From positions 223,452 through 287,451 of the forward strand of contig NZ_FMWX01000007.1 of assembly GCF_900103265.1 (NCBI RefSeq): a DNA stretch of 64,000 nt, read 5' to 3'. The position numbers and the translations under genes were made by a program. Numbering within the stretch: position 1 is the stretch's first letter; every line of letters begins with the position of its first letter. Positions 52,862 to 61,621 of this stretch are shown in pieces. This stretch comes from Sphingomonas sp. NFR15 (GTDB lineage Bacteria > Pseudomonadota > Alphaproteobacteria > Sphingomonadales > Sphingomonadaceae). The notes below the pieces were generated by a model. It was not told where the DNA came from, ran no database searches, and was given only the letters and a program-made list of their open reading frames with translations.

Positions 52862-54112
52862 ATGACGGTGGGGACGTTCACGACCTGGGCGATCGCGGGC
52901 CTCGCCACGGCGGGCGTGATCGCGCGTCCGATGCGCTGGCCCGAGTGGATCTGGGCGTTGGCGGGCGCGGCGCTGCTGATCCTGCTCGGGCTGATGCCGG
53001 CGGCGGCGGCGGGCATGGCCGTTGCCAAGGGGCTGGATGTCTATCTGTTCCTGATCGGCATGATGCTGCTCAGCGAAGCCGCGCGCGAACATGGCGTGTT
53101 CCACTGGGTGGCGGCGACGGCGGTCAACCACGCCGGGCGATCACGCGCGCGGCTGTTCGCCCTGGTCTATGGGACCGGCGTCGTCGTCACGACCTTCATG
53201 TCCAACGACGCGACGGCCGTGGTGTTGACCCCGGCCGTATTCGCCGCCGCCAGGAAGGCGAAGGCGGACCCGTTGCCGCTGCTGTTCGCCTGCGCGCTGA
53301 TTGCCAATGCCGCGAGCTTCGTGTTGCCGATCTCGAACCCGGCCAATCTCGTTCTATACGGCGGACATATGCCGCCGCTGGCGCAGTGGCTGCGATCGTT
53401 CGCGCTGCCCTCGCTCGCGTCGGTCGCGGTGACGTTCGTCGCGCTGCGCGTGATCGAGCGCGAACGGCTGGCGGGCGATTGCGAGAGCGACGTCGCGCGG
53501 CCGGCGCTGTCGATCGGCGGGAAAGTCGCCGCGGCCGGCATCCTGTCGACGGCCGCGCTCCTCGTGACGGTCTCGGCGCTCGACCGGCAACTCGGCCTGC
53601 CCGCAGCACTCGCCGGAATCGTCACGGCCGCGAGCGTGTCGGGGCTCGCCCGCCGCTCACCGATGATCCTGGTGCGCGGGGTGTCGTGGGGCGTGCTGCC
53701 GCTGGTCGCGGGACTGTTCGTGCTGGTCGAAGCGCTCGACCGTACCGGTGTGATCGGGCTGGTCGCGGCCGCGCTTCGCGGGACCACGGGCGATCCACGC
53801 GGCGGCGCCGCGGCCTCGGGCGCGATCGTGGCGCTGGCCTCGAACCTCATGAACAACCTGCCGGCCGGGCTGATCGCCAGCACGGCGGTGGCGCAGGCGC
53901 ATCCACCCGCCGTCGTCACGGACGCCCTGCTGATCGGGGTCGATCTCGGCCCCAATCTGTCGGTGACGGGGTCGCTCGCGACGATCTTGTGGCTTCAGGT
54001 GATCCGGCGCGAGGGGGAGGATGTCGGGTTCCGCGCGTTCCTCAAGGTCGGCGCGGTGACGATGCCGTTGGCTCTGGTCGCGGCGCTCGGCGTGCGTCTC
54101 GCGCTTGGCTGA
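52862..54112 (+). CDS. ArsB/SLC13-type membrane transporter
   Basis: A 416-residue integral membrane protein of the ArsB/ion-transporter superfamily. It has about 11-12 hydrophobic segments; the FMSNDATAVVLTPAVFAAARKA and NLMNNLPAGLIAS motifs, each with an Asn-Asn/Asp pair in a re-entrant hairpin, are diagnostic. Arsenite efflux is the named role of the family, but no arsR, arsC or acr3 gene is nearby, so a different substrate is possible. It follows the MFS gene by 28 bp and is convergent with the epimerase. Confidence 0.85.
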   Translation: MTVGTFTTWAIAGLATAGVIARPMRWPEWIWALAGAALLILLGLMPAAAAGMAVAKGLDVYLFLIGMMLLSEAAREHGVFHWVAATAVNHAGRSRARLFALVYGTGVVVTTFMSNDATAVVLTPAVFAAARKAKADPLPLLFACALIANAASFVLPISNPANLVLYGGHMPPLAQWLRSFALPSLASVAVTFVALRVIERERLAGDCESDVARPALSIGGKVAAAGILSTAALLVTVSALDRQLGLPAALAGIVTAASVSGLARRSPMILVRGVSWGVLPLVAGLFVLVEALDRTGVIGLVAAALRGTTGDPRGGAAASGAIVALASNLMNNLPAGLIASTAVAQAHPPAVVTDALLIGVDLGPNLSVTGSLATILWLQVIRREGEDVGFRAFLKVGAVTMPLALVAALGVRLALG

Positions 54113-54135
54113 CGCATCGAACGCGCCGGCGGCGA

Positions 54136-55134
54136 TCAGCCAGCGCCCCAGAGGCGTTCCGGCACCATGATTTTGCCATCCTCATAGAGTCCCTCGGCGA
54201 GCGGATCGTCCGCCACGAACCACGGGCCGTCGAGGTCGACGATGTCGCAGAGCTGGGCGAGGACGAAAGCGGGCGCGGCCGAGAGCGTTGCGCCAGCCAT
54301 GTTGCCGACCATGACCTTGAGACCGAGGTGACGCGCGCGCTCCACCATCATCAGCGCCTCGGTCAAGCCGCCGCATTTATCGAGCTTGATGTTGAGAACC
54401 TGGAAGAGATGGTGGCGCGTTTCGAGTTCGGCCAAGTCGAGGATGCTTTCGTCGGCGGCGACCGGAACGGGCGACCGCCAACCCTCGAGCAGCGCCTCCG
54501 CCCCGCGTGGCACCGGCTGTTCGAGCAGCGACACGTCCTGGTCGACCAGCATCGCCGCCAGCGCATCCAGGTCCGTCGCGCCATAGCCCTGATTGGCGTC
54601 CACGCCGAGCCAGACGTCCGGCCGCGCGGCGCGCACCGCGCGAACGCGCTCGGCATCCGCGGCAAGATCGCCGTCGAGCTTGAGCTTGAGCGCCGCCACC
54701 ATCGGAAAGCCGGCAAGGCGGCGAAGGATTTCCGCGGGATCCTCCGCCGGCAGCGTGAAGGTGGTAACGCGCGGCAGCGGCGCAGAAACGCCGGCGAGCC
54801 GCCAGACGGGGGTACCCGTCCGAAGCGATTCGAGTTCCCATAGCGCGCAATCGAGCGCGTTCCGGGCGCCCCCCGGCGGCAGCAGCGTGCGGAGCGCCTG
54901 CCGGTCGATCCCCGTCTCCACCGCGCTTCGGCATCGTTCGAGTTCGCGTTCGATATGATCGGGATCGTCGCCAAGGTAATAGACGCCCGCCGCCTCGCCG
55001 CGTCCGGTGAAGGTGCCGTCCGACACTGTCGCGATCACCGCCGGCATCGATTCGAACAGATAGCCGGAGATCCGGAACGGCTCGCGAAACAGCATGGCGT
55101 CGCGGCGGTGAGCGAGGATGAGGGCGCTGGTCAT
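54136..55134 (-). CDS. Enolase-superfamily dipeptide epimerase-like enzyme
   Basis: A 332-residue protein of the mandelate racemase/muconate lactonizing subgroup. The KxK motif (LKLK, Lys150 and Lys152), metal ligands Asp179, Glu205 and Asp228, and Lys250/Lys253 in NIKLDKCGG are all present, as in L-Ala-D/L-Glu (dipeptide) epimerases. It would interconvert the configuration of the second residue of certain dipeptides. An operator-like palindrome (55163-55179) lies just upstream, and an XRE-cupin regulator with its target receptor and peptide transporter genes follow on. This context supports a role in using D-residue-containing peptides, by inference. Confidence 0.85.
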   Translation of the reverse strand: MTSALILAHRRDAMLFREPFRISGYLFESMPAVIATVSDGTFTGRGEAAGVYYLGDDPDHIERELERCRSAVETGIDRQALRTLLPPGGARNALDCALWELESLRTGTPVWRLAGVSAPLPRVTTFTLPAEDPAEILRRLAGFPMVAALKLKLDGDLAADAERVRAVRAARPDVWLGVDANQGYGATDLDALAAMLVDQDVSLLEQPVPRGAEALLEGWRSPVPVAADESILDLAELETRHHLFQVLNIKLDKCGGLTEALMMVERARHLGLKVMVGNMAGATLSAAPAFVLAQLCDIVDLDGPWFVADDPLAEGLYEDGKIMVPERLWGAG

Positions 55135-55162
55135 GGCCGTTCCATCCCACGGATGCAGCTAT

Positions 55163-55179
55163 GTTTCAATATAAGAAAC
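55163..55179. promoter_or_regulatory. Operator copy 1: GTTTC-N7-GAAAC upstream of the epimerase
   Basis: Perfect inverted repeat with 5-bp arms GTTTC/GAAAC and an AT-rich 7-bp spacer (AATATAA), reading into a TATA-like segment on the minus strand, so it could overlap the epimerase -10 region. It matches the copy at 55911-55927 in arm sequence and spacing. Binding by the XRE-cupin regulator is inferred. Confidence 0.6.
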
Positions 55180-55185
55180 AGCGTT

Positions 55186-55842
55186 TCAGTGGCCGGCCGA
55201 TTTTTCCGCTTCGTCGGCGCTCGCGCTCTGTCGGGCGAGCGTGGCGAAGCGCTGCATGCCCGGTCCCGCGCAGACCGACAGCACGCGGCAGGGCGATTCG
55301 CCGACCCGGACGTAGCAATGCGCCATCCCGCTATCGAAATAGACCGAGTCGCCCGCGCTCAGCCGCAGCGGAGCGTATAAGTCGGAGTGCAATTCCATCG
55401 TGCCCGAAAGGACGTAGAGATATTCCTCGCCCGAATGCCGGACGAGCCCGCCGATCTCCTCAACGCTGCACGCCTTCACATCGATGATGATCGGCACCAT
55501 CATCTTGTCGAGCAAATCACCGGCCGGGTAGAGATGGGCGTAGCGGTCCGTCGTGGCACCCTGGCGATCTCCGGCGCGCGCGACGCTGCGGCGGCCCAGC
55601 GCGGCAGGGGGCTTCTCCTCGGGAGCCGCGGCGGCGATGAGGCCGGCGATGTCGATTTCCAGCCCCTGCGCCAACCGCACGAGCTTGTCGTAGGTCATCG
55701 CCATCTTGCCGTTCTCGAGCTTCGACAGCGTCGAAAAAGGCATGTCGAGACGTGCCGCGAGCGCCCTCAGCGTCAGCCCTTTTTCGAGGCGGGCGGCGCG
55801 CAGCACGCGGCCGGGATGGGGAATGGGGGCCGGTTTCGTCAT
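55186..55842 (-). CDS. XRE-family regulator with C-terminal cupin domain
   Basis: A 218-residue regulator: an XRE/HTH_3 domain (about residues 12-66, with LRAARLEKGLTLRALAARLDMPFSTLSKLENGKM) and a cupin domain (about residues 140-205; HSGEEYLYVLSGTMEL and RLSAGDSVYFDSGMAHCY) that may sense a small ligand. This layout resembles PuuR-type regulators. It lies between the epimerase and the divergent TonB receptor operon, next to two matching palindromes, so it is the likely repressor of both units and possibly of itself. The ATG at 55842 gives the normal N-terminus. Confidence 0.87.
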   Translation of the reverse strand: MTKPAPIPHPGRVLRAARLEKGLTLRALAARLDMPFSTLSKLENGKMAMTYDKLVRLAQGLEIDIAGLIAAAAPEEKPPAALGRRSVARAGDRQGATTDRYAHLYPAGDLLDKMMVPIIIDVKACSVEEIGGLVRHSGEEYLYVLSGTMELHSDLYAPLRLSAGDSVYFDSGMAHCYVRVGESPCRVLSVCAGPGMQRFATLARQSASADEAEKSAGH

Positions 55843-55910
55843 TGCTTCTCCGCGCGCAGCCTAGCGCAAAGCCTGGATGTGGGGAACTGTCGTGCGCGCA
55901 GGAGAAAAAT

Positions 55911-55927
55911 GTTGCTTTAAATGAAAC
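55911..55927. promoter_or_regulatory. Operator copy 2: GTTGC-N7-GAAAC upstream of the TonB receptor
   Basis: Same length and layout as the copy at 55163-55179 (5-bp arms, 7-bp AT-rich spacer TTTAAAT), with one arm mismatch. It sits between the XRE gene and the receptor, about 35-40 bp before the receptor start, so it can overlap the -10 element. Role inferred from the matched pair. Confidence 0.55.
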
Positions 55928-55965
55928 ATGCGGCATGATGCGGCCAAATCCAGGGGAGTATGGCG

Positions 55966-58302
55966 ATGACGTCCGGATTTCGAGCGAGAGCGTGCTGGCT
56001 GTCCTCCGCGGCGTTGCTCACCGCCTCGGGCGCGTACGCGCAGCAAGCGAGTCCGCCGCTGGTCATTGATCGGACGGCTGCCGATTCCGACACCATCGAC
56101 GATATCGTCGTCACCGCGCAGAAGCGGGCGCAAACGCTGATCGAAATCCCGCAGTCGATCTCGGTCGTGTCGGGCGACGTGCTCGAACAGCGCCACGCCA
56201 CCAGCCTGATCGATTATGCGTCGCTTGTGCCCGGGCTGGGCATCCAGCAGCAGAACGCTGGCGAGAGCCGCATCATCCTGCGCGGCATCAACACCGGCGG
56301 CTCGAGCCCGACCGTGGCGGTCTATATCGACGACACGCCGTTTGGATCGAGCACGGGCCAAACCAACGCCGCGCATCTGGCCGGCGATATCGATCCCTTC
56401 GACATCGAGCGGATCGAAGTGCTGCGCGGGCCGCAGGGCACGCTGTACGGCGCCAATTCGCTCGGCGGCCTCGTCAAATACGTCACCGCCGAGCCCAAAT
56501 TCGACCGGATTTCGGTGCGGGGGCAGGGGGGCGTCGAGACCGTAGATGGCGGCGGCGTCGGCTGGTCGGGGAACGGCGTCGTCAACGTGCCGCTGAGCGA
56601 TACGCTGGCGGTGCGCGCGAGCGGCTTTTATCGCGAGATTCCAGGCTATATCGACAGTGTCGGCATCCGCGCCTCGGACATAAACCACACTGCGAATTAC
56701 GGTGGGCGGGCGTCGCTGCTGTTCCGGCCCAGCGAGCGGTTTTCGATCCGGTTGACCGCGCTCGCGCAGAATATCCGCGCGCACGGACGCGACACCGTCG
56801 ATGTCGATCCGGCGACGCTCAAGCCGATCACCGCCGATCCGTTCACCGGCGAACCGGGCAAGGGCCTGCTGCGCTACCAGACGCTGCGGGAAGGAAACCG
56901 CGTCGATTACCGGCTTTATTCGGGGACGGTCGCTTATGATTTCGGGCCGGTGAGCCTGACGTCGATCACGAGTTACGCCACGCTGCGCCAGCACGAAGAC
57001 ATCGATGCGACCCCGTTGCTCGGCGACATCGGCCCTTTCTACGGCGCGGCGACGCCGTTCGGCACCAATCAGCCCTCCGACATCCGTCAGAAGAAGTTTT
57101 CACAGGAGATCCGGCTCACCTCCGCCAAATCCTCCCGGTTCGAGTGGCTGATCGGCGGCTATTACACGCGCGAACCGGGCCGCATCTTCCAACTCTATCG
57201 TCCGTTCGATCCGACGACCGGCGCGCTTCTGCCGCAGGCGGGGACGATCCCGGCCGATCTGCTCGGCCCCGGTGTTCCGGCCGCGCCCCTGCCGTTCAGC
57301 CAGTTCCTCGTCGCACAGCTCGATTCCACCTATAAGGAATATGCCGGGTTCGGCAGCGCCACGCTGCATCTGACGCATGCCTTCGACATCACCGGCGGAG
57401 TCCGCTACAGCCACAATGAGCAGGACACCGCGCAGACGCTCGGCGGCGCGTTCGCGGTGGTGCAGGGCGCGGACGTAACCTCGCTGGGGCGATCGTCCGA
57501 AGGCGTGTGGACGTGGTCATTCTCGCCGCGCTACGAACTCAACCGGCGGGTCGCCGTATATGCGCGCGTCGCCAAGGGCTATCGCCCCGGCGGCCCAAAC
57601 GTCGTTCCACCCGGCGCACCAGCGGACTACCCCGCACGGTTCCGCGCCGATACGCTGATCAGCTATGAAGCCGGCGTCCGTGCCGAAACCCCCGACCGCA
57701 CCTTCGGCGTGGATGCGTCCGTCTATTATCTCGACTGGAAGGACACGCAGGTCACGACGACCTTCCAAACCTCGATCGGACCGGTCAGCGCCGACGGCAA
57801 CGGCGAGGGGGCGAAGAGCTACGGCGGCGAAGTGACCGCGACCCTGCGGCCGACGCGCGGGTTCCTCGTCGTCGGTTCGGCCGCGTACAATTACACCGCG
57901 CTCAAGGGCGACATCCTGGTCGGCGGCGCGGACGGCGATCAACTGCCCTATGCGCCGCGCTGGACCGCGACGCTCTCCGCCGATTACGACTGGGCGATCG
58001 GCGGCAAGGTGAAGGCGTTCGTCGGCGGCACCATCGCGATGATCAGTGACCGTCCGGCGGATTTCGACACCGGCTATCAGACCACGTTCGGGCATCGGCT
58101 CATCCTCGATGGCTATGAGACGATCGATCTGCGCGCCGGCCTCGAGATGAAGCCGTTCACGCTCAGCGTCTATGCCAGGAACCTCGCCAATGCCGGCGGG
58201 CAGACCTACGCCGGCGCCTACGGCACACGCTATGCGGGCTTGAGCGACGTCGCGCTCATCCGCCCACGAACGATCGGCCTCACAGCGGGATTCGAATTCT
58301 GA
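55966..58302 (+). CDS. TonB-dependent outer-membrane receptor of the peptide/epimerase locus
   Basis: A 778-residue TonB-dependent receptor: signal peptide (to about residue 26), TonB box-like DDIVVTAQKR near residue 47, plug with SLVPGLGIQQQNAGESRIILRGINT and RIEVLRGPQGTLYGANSLGG, and a barrel ending in the aromatic AGFEF. It belongs to the FecA-like/oar-type group used for sugars, peptides and metals. ATG 55966 gives better spacing from GGGGAG than 55960, two codons earlier. The stop overlaps the ATG of the serine hydrolase. Peptide import is inferred from the POT transporter and epimerase next to it. Confidence 0.89.
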   Translation: MTSGFRARACWLSSAALLTASGAYAQQASPPLVIDRTAADSDTIDDIVVTAQKRAQTLIEIPQSISVVSGDVLEQRHATSLIDYASLVPGLGIQQQNAGESRIILRGINTGGSSPTVAVYIDDTPFGSSTGQTNAAHLAGDIDPFDIERIEVLRGPQGTLYGANSLGGLVKYVTAEPKFDRISVRGQGGVETVDGGGVGWSGNGVVNVPLSDTLAVRASGFYREIPGYIDSVGIRASDINHTANYGGRASLLFRPSERFSIRLTALAQNIRAHGRDTVDVDPATLKPITADPFTGEPGKGLLRYQTLREGNRVDYRLYSGTVAYDFGPVSLTSITSYATLRQHEDIDATPLLGDIGPFYGAATPFGTNQPSDIRQKKFSQEIRLTSAKSSRFEWLIGGYYTREPGRIFQLYRPFDPTTGALLPQAGTIPADLLGPGVPAAPLPFSQFLVAQLDSTYKEYAGFGSATLHLTHAFDITGGVRYSHNEQDTAQTLGGAFAVVQGADVTSLGRSSEGVWTWSFSPRYELNRRVAVYARVAKGYRPGGPNVVPPGAPADYPARFRADTLISYEAGVRAETPDRTFGVDASVYYLDWKDTQVTTTFQTSIGPVSADGNGEGAKSYGGEVTATLRPTRGFLVVGSAAYNYTALKGDILVGGADGDQLPYAPRWTATLSADYDWAIGGKVKAFVGGTIAMISDRPADFDTGYQTTFGHRLILDGYETIDLRAGLEMKPFTLSVYARNLANAGGQTYAGAYGTRYAGLSDVALIRPRTIGLTAGFEF

Positions 58303-60305
58303 TGCGCAAGCAACTCACCCAAGCCGTTGCCCGCTTGCTCGGGCTGGTCATGCCGTCCCTGCTGTTGATCGGAGGGCCGATCGCCGCGCAGGTACCCGCG
58401 ACCCTCGTTCCCGCGAAGCCGGCGGCGGCGACCCAAACCGCCCCCGCCGCGACGGCGGCGACCGGCGTGCCGGCGCTGACCAAGGCCGATGTCGACGCCT
58501 GGCTCGACGGGCTGTTCCCGTACGGTCTCGACACCGGCAACATCGCTGGCGCTGTCGTGGTGGTGGTGAAGGACGGGCAGGTCGTGACCGAGCGCGGCTA
58601 TGGCTATGCCGACCGCAAGGCGGGCAAACGGGTCGATCCCGACACCACGCTGTTCCGCCCGGGCTCGATCTCGAAGCTGTTCACCTGGACCGCGGTGATG
58701 CAGCAGGTCCAGGCGGGCAAACTCGACCTCGACCGCGACATCAACACCTATCTCGATTTCAAGATTCCGGCCGCGTACGGCAAGCCGGTCACGCTGCGCA
58801 ATTTGATGACGCATACCGGCGGATTCGAGGAGACCGCGAAATATCTGATCGCGACCGATCCGCGCGACAATCGTCCGCTGGATGTCGCGCTCAAACGCTC
58901 GATCCCCGCGCGCATCTACGCGCCCGGCACCATGCCGGCCTATTCGAATTACGGTGCGTCGCTGGCGGGGTATATCGTCCAGCGCGTCTCCGGCGAGGCG
59001 TTCGAGGCCTATGTGCAGCGCCACATCTTCGCGCCGCTCGGCATGACCCGGTCGAGTTTCGTACAGCCCCTGCCGGCCGATCTCGCGCCGCTGCTGTCGA
59101 AAGGCTATGTCACCGCGTCCGACGATCCCAAGCCTTATGAGATCATTCCGCTATCGCCGGCGGGTGCGCTGTCCGCGACCGGCGCGGACATGGCGAAGTT
59201 CATGATCGCCCATCTCTCGTCGGCGAATCCGTTGCTCGACGCGAAGACCGCCCGGCTGATGTACGCCACCGCCAACACGCCGATCCCGGGCATGCCGGGT
59301 ATGGCGCTCGGCTTCTATCACGAAGATCGGAACGGGCTGAACATCATCGGCCACGGCGGTGATACCGACTGGTTCCACTCCGACCTGCACCTCTATCTCG
59401 ACAAGGGCGTAGGGCTGTACATGTCGTTCAACAGCGCGGGTAAGGACGGCGCCGCGCACGTCCTGCGCCAGCGCGTGTTCGACAGTTTCACCGACCGTTA
59501 CTTCCCCGCCAAGCCTGCCGCGCAGCCGACACTCGACACCGCGGCCGAACATGGCCGCGCGATGGCGGGCAATTATGTCAGCAGTCGCGGTTCGACGACC
59601 AATTGGCTGCGCATCGCGAATCTGATCGGCCAGCCGACCGTGGCGCTGAACGCGGACGGCACGATCACGGTCTCGGCGCTGACCGATCCGGCCGGGGTGC
59701 CGAAGCGCTGGCGCGAAGTGGCGCCGTGGCAATGGCAGGAGGTCGGCGGCTCCGATCGGCTCGGCGCCAAGGTGCGCGACGGTCGCGTACTCGCGTTCGC
59801 GCCGCAGGGTTTCGCCCCGATCTTCCTGTTCGTGCCGGCAAGCACGGGCATGAACGCGGTGTGGATCGTGCCGGTGCTGCTCGCCGCGCTGGCGGTGATG
59901 CTGGTGGTTGCGCTGAACTGGCCGATCGTTGCGCTCGCCCGCCGGCGTTACGGCTATCGCTCGCCGCTGTCGGGAAGGCCATTGGTGCTGCGCCGCACGA
60001 CCGCGCTCACCGCCTGGATCATGCTGGTCATCGCCGTCGGCTGGATGGGAATGCTCAGCGCGCTGAGCAGTGACGTCGCCTATTTCGACGGGCGTCTCGA
60101 TATCTGGATGCGGCTGCTGCAGTTGCTGTCGCTGGCGGCGATCGTCGGCACGGCGTTCGCGGTCTGGAACGCCGTGTCGATCGCGCGCGCGCCACAAAGG
60201 CGTATCGTGGCGCTGCTATGGTCGGTCGTTGTCGCGGTGGCGATGCTGTTCCTGGTGTGGCTGATGTTCGACATGCGCACCCTGACGCCGAGCCTGAACT
60301 TTTGA
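58302..60305 (+). CDS. Membrane-anchored beta-lactamase-fold serine hydrolase
   Basis: A 667-residue protein with a signal peptide (about residues 1-30), a beta-lactamase/penicillin-binding-protein-type domain (about 60-400) and a C-terminal region with about four transmembrane helices (about 520-665). Active-site motifs are intact: SISK at 122-125, YSN at 214-216 and HGG at 351-353. Such hydrolases act as D-aminopeptidases, esterases or carboxypeptidases. The start overlaps the receptor stop (TGATG) and its stop overlaps the transporter start, so the three are cotranslated. A role in trimming D-containing peptides before import fits the locus but is inferred. Confidence 0.88.
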   Translation: MRKQLTQAVARLLGLVMPSLLLIGGPIAAQVPATLVPAKPAAATQTAPAATAATGVPALTKADVDAWLDGLFPYGLDTGNIAGAVVVVVKDGQVVTERGYGYADRKAGKRVDPDTTLFRPGSISKLFTWTAVMQQVQAGKLDLDRDINTYLDFKIPAAYGKPVTLRNLMTHTGGFEETAKYLIATDPRDNRPLDVALKRSIPARIYAPGTMPAYSNYGASLAGYIVQRVSGEAFEAYVQRHIFAPLGMTRSSFVQPLPADLAPLLSKGYVTASDDPKPYEIIPLSPAGALSATGADMAKFMIAHLSSANPLLDAKTARLMYATANTPIPGMPGMALGFYHEDRNGLNIIGHGGDTDWFHSDLHLYLDKGVGLYMSFNSAGKDGAAHVLRQRVFDSFTDRYFPAKPAAQPTLDTAAEHGRAMAGNYVSSRGSTTNWLRIANLIGQPTVALNADGTITVSALTDPAGVPKRWREVAPWQWQEVGGSDRLGAKVRDGRVLAFAPQGFAPIFLFVPASTGMNAVWIVPVLLAALAVMLVVALNWPIVALARRRYGYRSPLSGRPLVLRRTTALTAWIMLVIAVGWMGMLSALSSDVAYFDGRLDIWMRLLQLLSLAAIVGTAFAVWNAVSIARAPQRRIVALLWSVVVAVAMLFLVWLMFDMRTLTPSLNF

Positions 60306-61621
60306 ACGCGCCGCTCGGCACGGTGACGGCGGGGGCGCCTCCCGCGAAGGGGCGAACCCTGTTCGGGCATCCGCCCGGTCTGACCGTGTTGTTCATGACG
60401 CAGATGTGGGCCGAATTCTCCTATTTCGGCCTGCAGGCGCTGCTGGTCTATTACATGACCCAGCATCTCGGCTTCGGCCAGGCCAAGTCGTCGCTGATCT
60501 ACGGCGCCTATGGCGCGGCGGCGTTCTTCAGCCCGTTCTTCGGCGGCATCGTCGCCGATCGCTGGCTCGGGCGGACCCGCAGCGTGGTGGCCGGTGCCTT
60601 GCTGATGATGTGCGGCCATTTCGCGATGGCGTTCGAGGCGCTGTTGTTCCCGGCGCTGGCGCTGGTCGCGGTCGGCAACGGGCTGTTCATGCCGCCGCTC
60701 GCGGTTCAGGTCGGCGATCTCTACGCCGACGGCGACCCGCGGCAGGCGCAGGCGTTCAGCGCATATTACATGGGTATCAATCTCGGCGGTCTGCTCGCGC
60801 CGCTGGTGTGCGGCACACTGGGGGAACTCTATGGCTGGCACTGGGGCTTCGCGGCGGCGGGCTTCGGCATGTTCGCGGGCCTCGTCATCTACTTGCGCTT
60901 CCGGCATCTGCTCCCGGACGAACCGCGCGGCACGGTGCGGACGCTGACCGGTGCCCCCGTCGGGCTTTCGGCGGCGGAATGGGGCGATCTGCGGCTGCTG
61001 ATCGCCATCGTCGGCGTGGTGGTGCTGTTCCGCATCGGTTACGAGCAGAGCGGCAACGTCATCGCTTTATGGGTCGCGCAGCAGACGGACCGCGGCGTCG
61101 CGCTGTTCGGCACGCGCTTCGAAATCCCGGCGACCTGGTTCCAGTCGATCAATCCCTTGCTCATCATCGTGCTGACGCCCTTCCTGATGCGGTATTGGGC
61201 GTACCGCGCCAGACATCGGGGGCCGGCGAACCTGCTCGCGCGGATGAGCCTTGGCTGCCTGATCGCGGCGCTGTCGATGGTGGTGATGGTGATCGCCGCC
61301 GCGCTCAACGCCGAGACCGGTCAGCCGGTCTCCGCCGCATGGGTGATCGGCTATTTCGTCCTGCTGACGATCGGAGAATTGCTGGTCATCCCGGTCGGGC
61401 TGACTTTGGTCGGCGCCCTGTCTCCACTGCGGATCGCGGCAATGGCGATGGGATCCTGGTACATCGCCAAGTTTCTCGGCAGCCTGCTCGCAGGAGCGAC
61501 CGGCAGCTATTGGGGAACCGTTCCGGCGACGCTGTTTTTCGGGCTCGGCGCCGGCTCGGTGTTCATCGCCGCGGTGTTCCTTCTGGCGCTGAGCCGGGCG
61601 CGGCCGATCCGGATCGGGTAA
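60302..61621 (+). CDS. POT/PTR-family transporter with altered ExxER motif
   Basis: A 439-residue MFS transporter of the proton-dependent oligopeptide (POT) family with 12 to 14 hydrophobic segments. Near the N-terminus the FSYFGLQALLVYYMTQ stretch and the GGIVADRWLGRTRSVVAG loop match the family. The first-helix signature normally reads ExxERFxYY; here it reads QMWAEFSYFG (residues 34-43), so the usual Glu, Glu and Arg are not in their places. It starts with TTG overlapping the hydrolase stop. It is likely to take in di- or tripeptides, though the altered motif may mean a different coupling or substrate. Confidence 0.86.
   Translation: MNAPLGTVTAGAPPAKGRTLFGHPPGLTVLFMTQMWAEFSYFGLQALLVYYMTQHLGFGQAKSSLIYGAYGAAAFFSPFFGGIVADRWLGRTRSVVAGALLMMCGHFAMAFEALLFPALALVAVGNGLFMPPLAVQVGDLYADGDPRQAQAFSAYYMGINLGGLLAPLVCGTLGELYGWHWGFAAAGFGMFAGLVIYLRFRHLLPDEPRGTVRTLTGAPVGLSAAEWGDLRLLIAIVGVVVLFRIGYEQSGNVIALWVAQQTDRGVALFGTRFEIPATWFQSINPLLIIVLTPFLMRYWAYRARHRGPANLLARMSLGCLIAALSMVVMVIAAALNAETGQPVSAAWVIGYFVLLTIGELLVIPVGLTLVGALSPLRIAAMAMGSWYIAKFLGSLLAGATGSYWGTVPATLFFGLGAGSVFIAAVFLLALSRARPIRIG

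Noticed and set aside
52945..54843. 632-codon plus-strand open frame across ArsB-like and epimerase genes
   Set aside because: It runs through two genes with clear families in other frames; Arg/Gly-rich sequence typical of a GC shadow.
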